DNA of 64,000 nt from Pseudomonas lurida (GCF_002563895.1 NZ_PDJB01000001.1:6121501-6185500), one strand, 5' to 3'; positions 38,945-47,015 are shown, counted from the stretch's first letter. The notes: generated by a model not told the origin, from the sequence alone. Numbers and translations: made by a program.

Positions 38945-39607
38945 ATGGGCATCAATCAAATCATTCTGTCAGGGCAAGATCATAACTATGGACAAATAGG
39001 CGGAGGAGCATGGCTGACAGACCTTGATTTATGGCCTAAAGATCCGCAAACCGGTCAACTGATGCTACCAGTTATGACGATAACTTCGACGTTCCTGACC
39101 GTCCCATTCATCCCGTCGGGGATGGCCTTAACGGTGTTCCTCAGCGTTGATCGAAATGATGAATCCTATACGCGCGCATCGATACGCAACTTAGCCGTTC
39201 ATCAACAAGGCGAGATGGAGAAACTTCAACTTGGCAAAAGTTGCGTTCTGCTTCACACGCTCGCGTCTTCTGAGCTCACCCCCGCTACGCTGGTGGATCT
39301 GATTCCTCGAATGTACATTGCTCAACAGCCATTGACCTCTGAGCAAATGAAAGAAGAGCTAGAAGATTTGGACTGTGGCGTAGGTATCAGCAAGATTTTA
39401 GGGCGCCCCGCTTGGTTGCAAGACCCCCTGTATGAAAGCCCTCGCTATTATTTCTTGGCTCAGCTAACCGACTCCGACATCGCAAAAATAAGCCCTCGTC
39501 ACGAAGGAATATTCGGCGGCGGCATCGGCTATATTTTCGCCGATAATCGAGCAAAAAAGATGAACGAAGGCGATCTAGGGGGCTATTTTTTCGTTCAGTT
39601 TACTTGA
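38945..39607 (+). CDS. putative Rhs immunity protein (DUF1963/YwqG-like)
   Basis: A 220-residue protein starting MGINQIILSGQDHNYGQIGG, 13 bp after the rhs stop. GGGAWLTDLDLWPKDPQTGQ followed by alternating hydrophobic strands resembles YwqG/DUF1963 domains, which occur among immunity proteins of polymorphic toxins. Position right behind the toxin tip is the main evidence for an immunity role. The stretch is AT-richer than the rhs core, typical of exchangeable toxin/immunity pairs. No signal peptide, consistent with a cytoplasmic toxin target. Confidence 0.68.
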   Translation: MGINQIILSGQDHNYGQIGGGAWLTDLDLWPKDPQTGQLMLPVMTITSTFLTVPFIPSGMALTVFLSVDRNDESYTRASIRNLAVHQQGEMEKLQLGKSCVLLHTLASSELTPATLVDLIPRMYIAQQPLTSEQMKEELEDLDCGVGISKILGRPAWLQDPLYESPRYYFLAQLTDSDIAKISPRHEGIFGGGIGYIFADNRAKKMNEGDLGGYFFVQFT

Positions 39608-39763
39608 GCACACCGGGCAGGGCCCATTATCAGCCTTCGGATATATCCTTTAGCGTAATCAGTGAAACCTTGATTCAGACTCCAATTAGCAATTTAAAGG
39701 CCCCGGTGAGTTAACAGCCCCAAAGTGACGGTGCTCGGCACTCAAGCCTACGTTCGAACAGGT

Positions 39764-40105
39764 CCACACCAGAGCGTGCGCTACTACCACGACGACCTGG
39801 ACGGATTGCCTGAGCAACTGACCGAAGCTGATGGGAAAACGGTGTGGCAGGCGCGGTATCAGGTGTGGGGGAATGCGGCCGAAGAAGTGCGTGAGGCGTA
39901 CTTTATCGAAGAGCAGAATTTGCGGTTCCAGGGGCAGTATCTGGATCGGGAGGTTGGGCTGCACTACAACACATTTCGGTTTTATGATCCGGATGTGGGG
40001 CGGTTTACGACGCCGGATCCGATTGGGTTGATGGGTGGACTCAATCTGTACCAGTACGCGCCAAACCCCATTGGCTGGATTGACCCGTGGGGGGTGGGCA
40101 GGTGA
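39764..40105 (+). pseudogene. orphan Rhs core tip, frameshifted
   Basis: A displaced copy of the end of the Rhs shell. About 225 bp (39805-40030) match the intact rhs gene (38272-38497) with only two or three differences, then diverge from GLMGGLNLYQYAPNPIGWIDPWG onward. There is no start codon or shell upstream. Beyond DPWG the frame ends at a stop at 40103-40105, while the toxin continues in another frame. A run of six G (40089-40094) is the likely site of a one-base insertion. Such tips can replace the tip of the main rhs gene by recombination. Confidence 0.85.
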
Positions 40106-40478
40106 CCCAGCGAAAGCGACCCACATCACCTACGTCGGCGTAAAAGACGGTAAACCTTATGTGGGTTACGCCAGCAAACCTGGACTGGGGCACTCTGCCC
40201 AGGATGTGTTGAACTATCGTTATCCTAACAAGGACATTTTCGACGTAGCACCGCGTGCCGTATTCAAAGGAAACGGACAAGAAGGTAAAGATATTGCACG
40301 TGGTTTAGAACAAAGGATTTATGAGGACAAATTGAAAGAAGGACCTGTCGCCAATAAGCAAAGGCCCGTAGGTCCGAAAAACAAAAGGCGGGATATTTAC
40401 TTAGCTGCCGCTGATAAACATAGAGGTGTTAAGCCTCAAAAGCCCACTAGCAAACCTAAAGGTCCTGGAAGATGTTGA
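40095..40478 (+). pseudogene. orphan Rhs toxin domain, GIY-YIG-like, out of frame with its tip
   Basis: About 127 residues after WAGDPAKATH. HITYVGVKDGKPYVGYASKP has the two Y-V-G elements of a compact GIY-YIG fold. Downstream NYRYPN supplies a candidate conserved Arg, GLEQRIYED a candidate catalytic Glu and ANKQRPVGPKN a candidate Asn. I infer a DNA-cutting toxin. It lacks its own start codon and ribosome site and is one base out of frame with the Rhs tip, so it is probably silent here. Its stop overlaps the next gene's ATG by 7 bp, as toxin/immunity pairs often do. Confidence 0.65.
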
Positions 40479-41011
40479 AAAAAATCACTTGGGAAGAGGG
40501 CAAGGTGTTCAGTTTGAAACTGAAAGAAGACTTGTACACTCTTGTCCAGATGCGTGCAGACTACTATCTTCAATTCTTTGATCTAACATGTGCTCAAGAT
40601 GAATGGAAAGGTATGGATCTTGGAAAAGCCAATACCTTATTCTTTATCTTCACCTCGACCAAGGCATTGAAAAGTTTAGCTGTCAGCACACCGTCACCGG
40701 ATGAGATAACCATTGATAAACGCCCTCCGGAAAAAAAAATGCTGAGAGCCATCATTGGCGGTAACTATGGAGCCGACTTGATCGAACTACCCGACTCTCT
40801 TGAGGAGTTGGAGGCTAAGGTTCTGAGGAATAATCTAACGCTCAGCGATGACTTAGAAACAATATACAAATATGAGCTTTCCGGCATGGTCGGTGATCCG
40901 GAAAAATTGCGAGAACGCTTGATAAATTATTTCGATAACGGAATAAACTGGGATAAGTCAAAGGAATTTTTATTCAAAGGCATCTCATTGCCCTCTGCAA
41001 AAAACATATGA
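40472..41011 (+). CDS. putative immunity protein for the orphan Rhs toxin
   Basis: A 179-residue AT-rich gene starting MLKKITWEEGKVFSLKLKED. The opening pattern (W-EEGKVFSLKL then LYTLVQM) resembles Imm26-type immunity domains, but I am not certain of the family. It overlaps the orphan toxin stop by 7 bp and the next gene by 4 bp. Retention of an intact immunity gene behind a silent toxin would protect against siblings carrying the active version. No signal peptide. Confidence 0.6.
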   Translation: MLKKITWEEGKVFSLKLKEDLYTLVQMRADYYLQFFDLTCAQDEWKGMDLGKANTLFFIFTSTKALKSLAVSTPSPDEITIDKRPPEKKMLRAIIGGNYGADLIELPDSLEELEAKVLRNNLTLSDDLETIYKYELSGMVGDPEKLRERLINYFDNGINWDKSKEFLFKGISLPSAKNI

Positions 41012-41316
41012 AAAATAAAGAACTACAAAACTTTAAAACATATCACCTTAACCTGGGCAGCGAAGAAAAATTTGCTGCCAAGGTAAAGATCCTTTACGAC
41101 AGGCTTATCGATAACCTAATGCTTCTTCCCGAAAAAGAAACTCAACTAGTTATTCTGGAAAACTTCAAACAGTGCATACTCAACATCAACAACTTCGAGG
41201 ACGAAATAGAAACTGTTGAGCGCGAATCTGTGCTTGAGCATATTTATGCTATAGGGGAGATCGTGGGCCTAGACCCAACTTCAGAGTACGCAGAGGAGTG
41301 GCGAGGTGATTGGTGA
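41008..41316 (+). CDS. small acidic protein, possible second immunity gene
   Basis: 102 residues, acidic and helical, coupled to the preceding gene by an ATGA overlap. NFEDEIETVERESVLEHIYAIGEIVGLD and the ending EEWRGDW resemble DUF5713-like proteins that occur near polymorphic toxins. No enzyme motif is visible. AT-rich composition and location suggest immunity or accessory function for an Rhs toxin; this is inference from context. Confidence 0.5.
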   Translation: MKNKELQNFKTYHLNLGSEEKFAAKVKILYDRLIDNLMLLPEKETQLVILENFKQCILNINNFEDEIETVERESVLEHIYAIGEIVGLDPTSEYAEEWRGDW

Positions 41317-41320
41317 AGAA

Positions 41321-41390
41321 AAAGGAGACAGATTCATTTAAGGATCGCCTAGCCAAGTAAGTAAAAAAATAAAATACATCCGTCCCCTTT
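41321..41390. repeat. short inverted-repeat element (GGGGACAGAT type)
   Basis: The left end AAAGGAGACAGATTCATTTA and the right end, which reads AAAGGGGACGGATGTATTTTA on the other strand (in two parts: AAAGGGGACG then GATGTATTTTA), are imperfect inverted repeats enclosing about 29 bp. They resemble the GGGGACAGATTTATTTT sequences that flank transposase genes or their remnants in many proteobacteria. No transposase is present, so this is a MITE-like relic. Confidence 0.5.
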
Positions 41391-41468
41391 ATCGAAAGGT
41401 TTCCCGAAGTCTTCACGCGGTTTGTACAACAAAGCAATGAAAACCAACCTGCGTAAGGGATGCGGAAG

Positions 41469-41909
41469 ATGAGCCTGATTAAAATCGTTGATTTGATAGA
41501 GAATTCTGACTGCACGACAACGCCTTCTACTGGGTTGCCGAGCAATCTCGTCCCCGATGACTTGGCCGATTTTTATAAGCATTACAGCAGCGCTGTTTTC
41601 TATCCAAGGGCACAGTACAGCTTCACAATTCTGGCGCCAGAGCTTGAACGTTCCGACTTTGTCGTTATGAACGAAGACTTGGACGACCCAGACTCAGCTA
41701 ACTGGTATGCACTAGTTAAATGCGAAGACCAAGTAATCTCTATAGATCTGACTCCAGGCCCGAAATTTGGGTACTGCTACGACTCATTCTGGGACAGCTA
41801 TCCTACTGCTGACGAGAGCACCTTGGTTGCAAAATCATTTACTGAGCTGGTCGAAAAAATCATTAACTCCAGAGGTAGCAATCTTTTCTGGATACCTGGG
41901 CATACTTGA
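41469..41909 (+). CDS. SMI1/KNR4 (SUKH) family immunity-type protein
   Basis: 146 residues starting MSLIKIVDLIENSD. VPDDLADFYKHYSSAVFY, a middle strand-rich region and the acidic FWDSYPTADESTLVAKSFTELVEKII tail match the SUKH/SMI1-KNR4 fold, a frequent immunity family for nuclease toxins. AAGGGA at 41455-41460 sits 8 nt before ATG 41469, so I prefer it to the ATG at 41460. No cognate toxin lies directly upstream; it is an orphan immunity gene. AT-rich. Confidence 0.72.
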   Translation: MSLIKIVDLIENSDCTTTPSTGLPSNLVPDDLADFYKHYSSAVFYPRAQYSFTILAPELERSDFVVMNEDLDDPDSANWYALVKCEDQVISIDLTPGPKFGYCYDSFWDSYPTADESTLVAKSFTELVEKIINSRGSNLFWIPGHT

Positions 41910-41915
41910 TGAGGG

Positions 41916-42005
41916 ATTGCCGTAATCGCCTCGAGCTGGATTGTATCTACTGACGATCCATACGGTGGTGCAAAAGACCAGGAACTCGTCGAAGGCATTC
42001 GTTAA
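41916..42005 (+). pseudogene. scrap of a former gene after the SUKH gene
   Basis: Thirty codons ending in a stop read as a protein-like tail, IVSTDDPYGGAKDQELVEGI and one Arg. No start codon or homologous upstream part is present. It could be the remaining 3' end of another toxin or immunity gene lost by recombination. Evidence is weak. Confidence 0.3.
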
Positions 42006-42024
42006 AGCACTTAATAAGCGGCCA

Positions 42025-42059
42025 CAAAAAAAGGGCACCCGACCCAGTCGGCGTGCCCA
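42025..42059 (-). terminator. rho-independent terminator of the HU gene
   Basis: On the minus strand GGGCAC-GCCGAC-TGG-GTCGG-GTGCCC is followed by eight T residues. It lies 39 bp after the HU stop codon. It also marks the right boundary of the T6SS/effector block. Confidence 0.92.
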
Positions 42060-42097
42060 TTTTCCTACCTCCCCGCCCCCTGTCGAGACGGCACTGC

Positions 42098-42373
42098 TTA
42101 CGCGTTAACGGTGTCTTTAAGCGACTTGCCCGGCTTGAACGCAACGGTGTTGCTCGCCTTGATCTTCACAGGCTCACCGGTTTGCGGGTTTTTGCCGGTA
42201 CGGGCGCCACGGTGGCGTTGCAGGAAGGTGCCGAAGCCCACCAGGGTGACGCTGTCCTTGCGGTGCAGGGCGCCGGTGATTTCTTCGAGAACGGCGTTAA
42301 GGACGCGGTTAGCCTGTTCTTTGGTGAGATCCGCTTTTTCAGCGATGGCGGCTGCGAGTTCTGGTTTACGCAT
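42098..42373 (-). CDS. HU family DNA-binding protein
   Basis: A 91-residue nucleoid protein with the HU/IHF pattern: NRVLNAVLEEITGALHRKD, VTLVGFGTF and the beta-arm GARTGKNPQTGEPVKIKASN, including the intercalating Pro. Its place next to rubredoxin reductase corresponds to the HupN-type HU of pseudomonads rather than the lon-linked HupB. It bends and compacts DNA without strict sequence preference. It has a strong terminator. Confidence 0.95.
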   Translation of the reverse strand: MRKPELAAAIAEKADLTKEQANRVLNAVLEEITGALHRKDSVTLVGFGTFLQRHRGARTGKNPQTGEPVKIKASNTVAFKPGKSLKDTVNA

Positions 42374-42443
42374 AAGTGAAGCCTCTTTGACGGTTTTTTG
42401 TTGTTATGTCCGTGCTGCTCATCGTTGGAGCAACGCCCAAAGC

Positions 42444-42465
42444 GCCGCAGGCTCTACTCTGCGGC
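42444..42465 (-). terminator. hairpin between rubredoxin reductase and HU gene
   Basis: GCCGCAG and CTGCGGC form a perfect 7-bp stem around an 8-nt loop about 100 bp past the reductase stop. Only a short T-run (GCTTTGGG) follows on the minus strand, so termination is possible but weak. Confidence 0.4.
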
Positions 42466-42564
42466 AGACGGGAGTGAGGATGGCATGCCCTCGCACGCTC
42501 CGCCAGTCTCGCGGCGACCTTTCTAGGGGGAAAAACGTGCTTATTCCGACAGAACGACCTGTAT

Positions 42565-43713
42565 TTACGCCAGTAACGGCGGAAGTTCTTTATTGAGGGC
42601 CAGTTTGTCCATCACCGCAGTGCCGGTCAGCGCATAACCCAGCAGGCGGCCACTGGCGTCGCGGCACAGGGCCTTGATGTCGGCGCCCTCGCCTTCGACG
42701 CTCCACACGCCTTCGGTGCCCCGTGGCGGTGGCGAAACCACCAGCGGGCAGACCGGGGTTTTCACGGTGACCGGCATCGGGCCATAGCTGACAGCTGTGG
42801 CGTTGCCGGCCAGGGTCTGGGCCAGGGCACGGGCGCAGCTCATCAGCGGCATGACGTACAGCAGGTTGAGGCCATCGACCTCGGCGCAGTCGCCCAGGGC
42901 GTAGATATTGGCGTGGGAGGTCTTGAGGTGGCGGTCCACCATGATCCCACGGTTGGTCTGCAGACCGGCGGCGGCGGCCAGGTCGACACGCGGGCGCAGG
43001 CCGATGGCCGAGACCACCAGGTCGCAGTGCACCACTTCACCGTCCGACAGGTGCGCTTCGAGGCCGTCAGCGCTGCGTTGCAGGCGGTTGAGCACCGGGC
43101 CCAGGTGGAAACGCGCGCCCAGCCCTTCCAAGCCGGCCTGTACCGCTGCGGCCGCCGCCGGGTGCAGCAGGGTCGGCATGACTTGCTCGCACGGCGCCAC
43201 CAGGTCGATTTCATAACCGCCGAGGATCAGGTCGTTGGCGAATTCACAGCCGATCAGGCCGGCGCCAAGCAGCAGCACGCGGCGTTTGCCGGCGGCGGCG
43301 GCACGAAAGCGTGCGTAGTCTTCGAGGTCGTTGATCGGGAAAATCAGCTCAGCCGCATCGCCTTCAACCGGCACACGCACGGTTTCTGCGCCCCAGGCCA
43401 GGATCAGGTCGCGGTAGGCCACCGCTTCCTCGCCGATCCACAGGCGCTTGTGACCAGGGTCGATACCGCTGACGCGGGTATGGGTGCGCACTTCGGCCTT
43501 GAGTTGCTCGGCCATGGCGCCAGGTTCAGCCATGCTCAAGCCATCGGCTTCCTTGTTCTTGCCAAAGCCGGTGGAGAGCATGGGCTTGGAGTAGGAGCGC
43601 CCGTCATCCGCGGTGATCAGCAGCAATGGGGTCTCGCTGTCGAGCTTGCGAAACTCCCGGGCCACGTTGTAACCGGCCAATCCTGTGCCGATGATCACGA
43701 CAGGTGCGCTCAT
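42565..43713 (-). CDS. rubB: rubredoxin-NAD(+) reductase
   Basis: A 382-residue FAD-dependent pyridine-nucleotide oxidoreductase. FAD site at the N-terminus ([20 protein letters not shown]), NAD site in [17 protein letters not shown] and the second FAD motif [13 protein letters not shown]. It passes electrons from NADH to rubredoxin, which in turn serves alkane hydroxylases or oxidative-stress enzymes. It lies 37 bp after the rubredoxin gene on the same strand, so the two form an operon. Confidence 0.93.
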   Translation of the reverse strand: MSAPVVIIGTGLAGYNVAREFRKLDSETPLLLITADDGRSYSKPMLSTGFGKNKEADGLSMAEPGAMAEQLKAEVRTHTRVSGIDPGHKRLWIGEEAVAYRDLILAWGAETVRVPVEGDAAELIFPINDLEDYARFRAAAAGKRRVLLLGAGLIGCEFANDLILGGYEIDLVAPCEQVMPTLLHPAAAAAVQAGLEGLGARFHLGPVLNRLQRSADGLEAHLSDGEVVHCDLVVSAIGLRPRVDLAAAAGLQTNRGIMVDRHLKTSHANIYALGDCAEVDGLNLLYVMPLMSCARALAQTLAGNATAVSYGPMPVTVKTPVCPLVVSPPPRGTEGVWSVEGEGADIKALCRDASGRLLGYALTGTAVMDKLALNKELPPLLA

Positions 43714-43750
43714 TCCTTTCTCCTTCTAGTACTTATCTGAAAACCGAAAA

Positions 43751-43918
43751 TTAGCCGATTTCGATCATTTCGAAATCCATTTTGCCCACGCCGCAGTCTG
43801 GGCACAGCCAGTCTTCGGGGACGTCTTCCCAACGGGTGCCAGGCAGAATTCCGTCATCCGGCCAGCCGTCTTTCTCGTCATAGATCAGGCCACAGACTAC
43901 ACATTGCCACTTCTTCAT
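43751..43918 (-). CDS. rubA: rubredoxin
   Basis: A 55-residue iron protein with two CxxC pairs: Cys6/Cys9 in CVVCG and Cys39/Cys42 in CPDCG, which bind one Fe. The conserved [11 protein letters not shown] segment lies between. ATG at 43918 gives the standard compact rubredoxin; in-frame codons upstream are not protein-like. It donates electrons and is reduced by the neighbouring RubB. Confidence 0.96.
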   Translation of the reverse strand: MKKWQCVVCGLIYDEKDGWPDDGILPGTRWEDVPEDWLCPDCGVGKMDFEMIEIG

Positions 43919-44113
43919 CACTTGCTTCCTCAGGGTCCAGGCATCTTGGCCGACGGTCGATAGACCCGCGTTGCCGTGCGGCTCAGGGCGTTTTGTACTG
44001 ATCGGGGCCGGCAGATGCAAGCACGATCGACGCAAACAGCCGGTTCAGTCCGGCAAAACCCCGGGACGCCATGGTAAGCTCGCCGCCTCTTTTGCTGCCA
44101 ATACTGACTCACC

Positions 44114-44677
44114 GTGCCGCACTCAATCGTCCCTCCCGATGCTTGCCAATGGCTGATCCAGAGCCTTCTGAGCCCTGCGCCCGCACCCTTGATCCTCAAT
44201 TGGCTGTTCAACGAAGACTCGCTGACGCGGCGACTGACGTGGCTGTCCAACGATGGTTTCAGCGTCACGCCACTGTTCGAGGGCTGGCAGCCGCTGCGCG
44301 ATGATGAATGCGCCGCCCTGGCGCTGGCACCGGCCAGTATCGGTTGGGTGCGCGAGGTGTATCTGCGTGGGCATGGCCAACCGTGGGTGTTCGCGCGCAG
44401 TGTGGCGGCGCGCAGTGCCTTGCAGGGGGACGGCTTGCACATGGATGAATTGGGCAGCCGCTCGCTGGGCGAACTGTTGTTCTGCGACAGGGCGTTCACC
44501 CGCCAGGCGATCGAAGTGTGCCATTACCCACGAACCTGGTTGCCCACCGCCGATCAGGTCGACGGGTTGTGGGCACGCCGCTCACGCTTCGATCGCGGCC
44601 CTTTGAGCGTGCTGGTCGCGGAGATCTTTTTGCCTGGCTTCTGGCACGCGCTGCACGCCCATCCGGAGAACTGCTGA
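44114..44677 (+). CDS. ubiC: chorismate lyase UbiC
   Basis: 187 residues. UbiC cleaves chorismate to pyruvate and 4-hydroxybenzoate, the first committed step of ubiquinone synthesis. [27 protein letters not shown], and [12 protein letters not shown] with the C-terminal FLPGFW are family landmarks. The start is GTG at 44114. It is divergent from rubredoxin and its stop overlaps ubiA by one base. Confidence 0.94.
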   Translation: MPHSIVPPDACQWLIQSLLSPAPAPLILNWLFNEDSLTRRLTWLSNDGFSVTPLFEGWQPLRDDECAALALAPASIGWVREVYLRGHGQPWVFARSVAARSALQGDGLHMDELGSRSLGELLFCDRAFTRQAIEVCHYPRTWLPTADQVDGLWARRSRFDRGPLSVLVAEIFLPGFWHALHAHPENC

Positions 44678-45567
44678 TGTATCAACGTCTGCTCAAGTCC
44701 CTCAACCACCTGAACCCCAGGGCCTGGGATTTCATTCAGTTGACGCGCATGGACAAACCCATCGGCATCTACCTGCTGCTGTGGCCAACGCTATGGGCGC
44801 TGTGGATCGCCGGCAAAGGCTCGCCGTCCTTGGTCAATATCGTGATTTTCGTACTGGGTGTGGTACTGACCCGCGCCGGCGGCTGCGTGATCAATGACTG
44901 GGCCGACCGCAAGGTCGACGGCCATGTAAAACGCACCGAACAGCGCCCACTGGTGAGCGGCAAGATCAGTTCGAAAGAAGCCCTGGTGTTTTTTGCGGTG
45001 CTGATGGGCATCAGTTTCCTGCTGGTATTGCTGACGAACGCCACCACCATCCTGCTGTCCCTCGGTGGCCTGGCCCTGGCGGCGAGCTACCCGTTCATGA
45101 AGCGCTACACCTATTACCCGCAGGTGGTGTTAGGGGCTGCGTTTTCGTGGGGCATGCCGATGGCGTTCACCGCCGAAACCGGCAACCTGCCCGCCGCTGC
45201 GTGGCTGTTGTATATCGCCAACCTGCTGTGGACCGTGGGCTACGACACTTATTACGCCATGACCGACCGTGATGATGACTTGAAAATCGGCGTGAAATCC
45301 ACCGCCATTCTGTTCGGTGAAGCCGACCGCGTGATCATCCTGACCCTGCAGGGCCTTTCACTGGCGTGCCTATTGCTGGCGGGCGCACGGTTCGAGCTGG
45401 GGGGCTGGTTTCACCTGGGGTTGTTGGCGGCGGCGGGCTGTTTCGCCTGGGAGTTCTGGTACACCCGGGACAAGAACCGCCTGAAGTGCTTCAAGGCATT
45501 CCTGCACAACCACTGGGCAGGGTTGGCGATATTTGTCGGGATTGTGGCGGACTACGCGTTTCGCTGA
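44677..45567 (+). CDS. ubiA: 4-hydroxybenzoate polyprenyltransferase UbiA
   Basis: A 296-residue integral membrane prenyltransferase, with the Asp-rich motifs [10 protein letters not shown] and [13 protein letters not shown] that bind Mg-prenyl diphosphate, and about eight membrane helices. It attaches the polyprenyl tail to the 4-hydroxybenzoate made by UbiC. The ATG at 44677 overlaps the ubiC stop (TGATG), so the pair is translationally coupled. Confidence 0.96.
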   Translation: MYQRLLKSLNHLNPRAWDFIQLTRMDKPIGIYLLLWPTLWALWIAGKGSPSLVNIVIFVLGVVLTRAGGCVINDWADRKVDGHVKRTEQRPLVSGKISSKEALVFFAVLMGISFLLVLLTNATTILLSLGGLALAASYPFMKRYTYYPQVVLGAAFSWGMPMAFTAETGNLPAAAWLLYIANLLWTVGYDTYYAMTDRDDDLKIGVKSTAILFGEADRVIILTLQGLSLACLLLAGARFELGGWFHLGLLAAAGCFAWEFWYTRDKNRLKCFKAFLHNHWAGLAIFVGIVADYAFR

Positions 45568-45587
45568 ATTTTTTGTGACAGCTGGGC

Positions 45588-45681
45588 TGACGTCTTCGCG
45601 GGCAAGTCGAATCGTCGCACCGCCGCTCCCACATTTGGAATGCCTTCCCCTGTGAGAGCGGGGTTGCCCGCGAAGGCGTCA
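45588..45681. repeat. REP pair after ubiA
   Basis: TGACGTCTTCGCGGGCAAG on the left pairs with TTGCCCGCGAAGGCGTCA on the right. Inner halves contain GCTCCCACATTTGGA and TGTGAGAGCGGGG. The element lies between two convergent genes and may terminate or stabilise both transcripts. Confidence 0.82.
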
Positions 45682-45695
45682 GCGGCGCCGCAGGA

Positions 45696-46073
45696 TCAGG
45701 GCTTGATGACGTGCCACGCCCCACCCTTGCCATCACCCGTCATATCACCGGTCTTCTTGTCATCCTTGTAGGTGTAGACAGGTTTACCGTCATAGGCCCA
45801 CTGGCTGGTCTGGTCGTCGCGGGTGATGACTGTCCACTTGCCCATCGACTTGTCGGTGGACTCCGCCTTCAACGGCGGCCAATTGGTCGCGCACTGGTCC
45901 TTGCACACTGACTTGCCGTCAGCATCCTTATCGAAGGTGTAGAGGGTCATGCCCTTGTGGTCGACCAGCATCCCGTCTTTAGTCATCGCTGGCTCCGCCG
46001 CAAATGCCAGGGTCGGCAGCGTCAACGCCGCCGTTACCAGCAGGGCTTTCCAGGAAATCGTGCTGTAAGTCAT
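45696..46073 (-). CDS. secreted COG4315-type repeat protein
   Basis: 125 residues with a clear signal peptide ending TLAFAAEP. The mature protein has two copies of the COG4315 lipoprotein-repeat pattern: GMLVDHKGMTLYTFDKDADG with CATNWPPLKA, and QWAYDGKPVYTYKDDKKTGD with AWHVIKP. Function unknown; expected in the periplasm or envelope. ATG at 46073 starts the signal peptide. It is divergent from phoB and shares the intergenic region containing a Pho box. Confidence 0.8.
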   Translation of the reverse strand: MTYSTISWKALLVTAALTLPTLAFAAEPAMTKDGMLVDHKGMTLYTFDKDADGKSVCKDQCATNWPPLKAESTDKSMGKWTVITRDDQTSQWAYDGKPVYTYKDDKKTGDMTGDGKGGAWHVIKP

Positions 46074-46155
46074 CGGAACCTTCCTTTTTCGGTTGTCAGG
46101 ATTCGGACCCAAAGCGTAGTCCAGAGAGGCACGAATTGCCCAAGCGACTAAATTA

Positions 46156-46173
46156 CTGTCACACGACTGCAAT
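46156..46173 (+). promoter_or_regulatory. Pho box upstream of phoB
   Basis: CTGTCAC-ACGA-CTGCAAT fits the 7-4-7 direct-repeat PhoB site. TCTAAT at 46184-46189 is placed 10 bp downstream as a -10 box, as in PhoB-activated promoters that lack a -35. This indicates autoregulation of phoBR. The phoB ATG is 55 bp further on. Confidence 0.75.
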
Positions 46174-46228
46174 AATTCCGTTATCTAATGCGGCGCAAGA
46201 CAGTTAAATGACAAGAGGATTTTTGAGC

Positions 46229-46918
46229 ATGGTTGGCAGGAGCATTCTGATTGTTGACGACGAAGCGCCCATCCGCGAGATGATCGCCGTTGCGTTGGAA
46301 ATGGCCGGCTACGACTGCCTGGAGGCGGAGAACTCCCAGCAGGCCCATGCCATTATCGTCGACCGCAAGCCAGACCTGATCCTGCTGGACTGGATGCTGC
46401 CCGGCACCTCCGGCATCGAACTGGCCCGCCGCCTCAAGCGTGACGAGCTGACGGGGGACATCCCGATCATCATGCTCACCGCCAAGGGCGAAGAGGACAA
46501 CAAGATCCAGGGCCTGGAAGTCGGTGCCGATGACTACATCACCAAGCCGTTTTCCCCACGCGAGCTGGTCGCGCGCCTGAAGGCCGTGCTGCGCCGTGCT
46601 GGCCCGACCGATGGCGAAGCGCCGATCGAAGTCGGCGGCCTGCTGCTGGACCCGATCAGCCACCGCGTGACCATTGACGGCAAGCCGGCCGAGATGGGCC
46701 CGACTGAATACCGCCTGCTGCAATTCTTCATGACCCACCAGGAACGCGCCTACACCCGTGGCCAACTGCTGGACCAGGTGTGGGGCGGCAACGTGTACGT
46801 GGAAGAGCGCACCGTGGACGTGCATATCCGCCGCCTGCGCAAAGCCTTGGGCGATGCCTATGAGAATCTGGTACAAACCGTGCGCGGCACCGGCTATAGG
46901 TTTTCAACCAAAGGTTGA
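46229..46918 (+). CDS. phoB: PhoB, phosphate-response regulator
   Basis: A 229-residue OmpR-family regulator. The receiver has the acidic pocket DDE at 10-12, phospho-acceptor Asp54 in LLDWMLPG and Lys in [10 protein letters not shown]. The winged-helix C-terminal domain ends [20 protein letters not shown]. It activates Pho regulon genes at low phosphate. ATG at 46229 gives the family-typical [12 protein letters not shown]. Confidence 0.97.
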   Translation: MVGRSILIVDDEAPIREMIAVALEMAGYDCLEAENSQQAHAIIVDRKPDLILLDWMLPGTSGIELARRLKRDELTGDIPIIMLTAKGEEDNKIQGLEVGADDYITKPFSPRELVARLKAVLRRAGPTDGEAPIEVGGLLLDPISHRVTIDGKPAEMGPTEYRLLQFFMTHQERAYTRGQLLDQVWGGNVYVEERTVDVHIRRLRKALGDAYENLVQTVRGTGYRFSTKG

Positions 46919-47012
46919 GCTACAAGCAATTAGCCACAGGCCGCAAGTTCAAAGCGGGACTGCATTAGCTTGGAGCTTGCAGCTTGAAACTTGAAACTGC
47001 TCCGAAGGACGC
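46919..47012. repeat. AGCTTGCAGC/GCTACAAGC-type repeat between phoB and phoR
   Basis: The spacer consists of variants of GCTACAAGC, GCCGCAAG, GGAGCTTGCAGCTTG and AAACTTGAAACTG, which can pair with one another as imperfect hairpins. The same motif family recurs at about 51967-52015 before phoU. It looks like a small dispersed repeat of the genome. Confidence 0.5.
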
Positions 47013-47015
47013 ACC

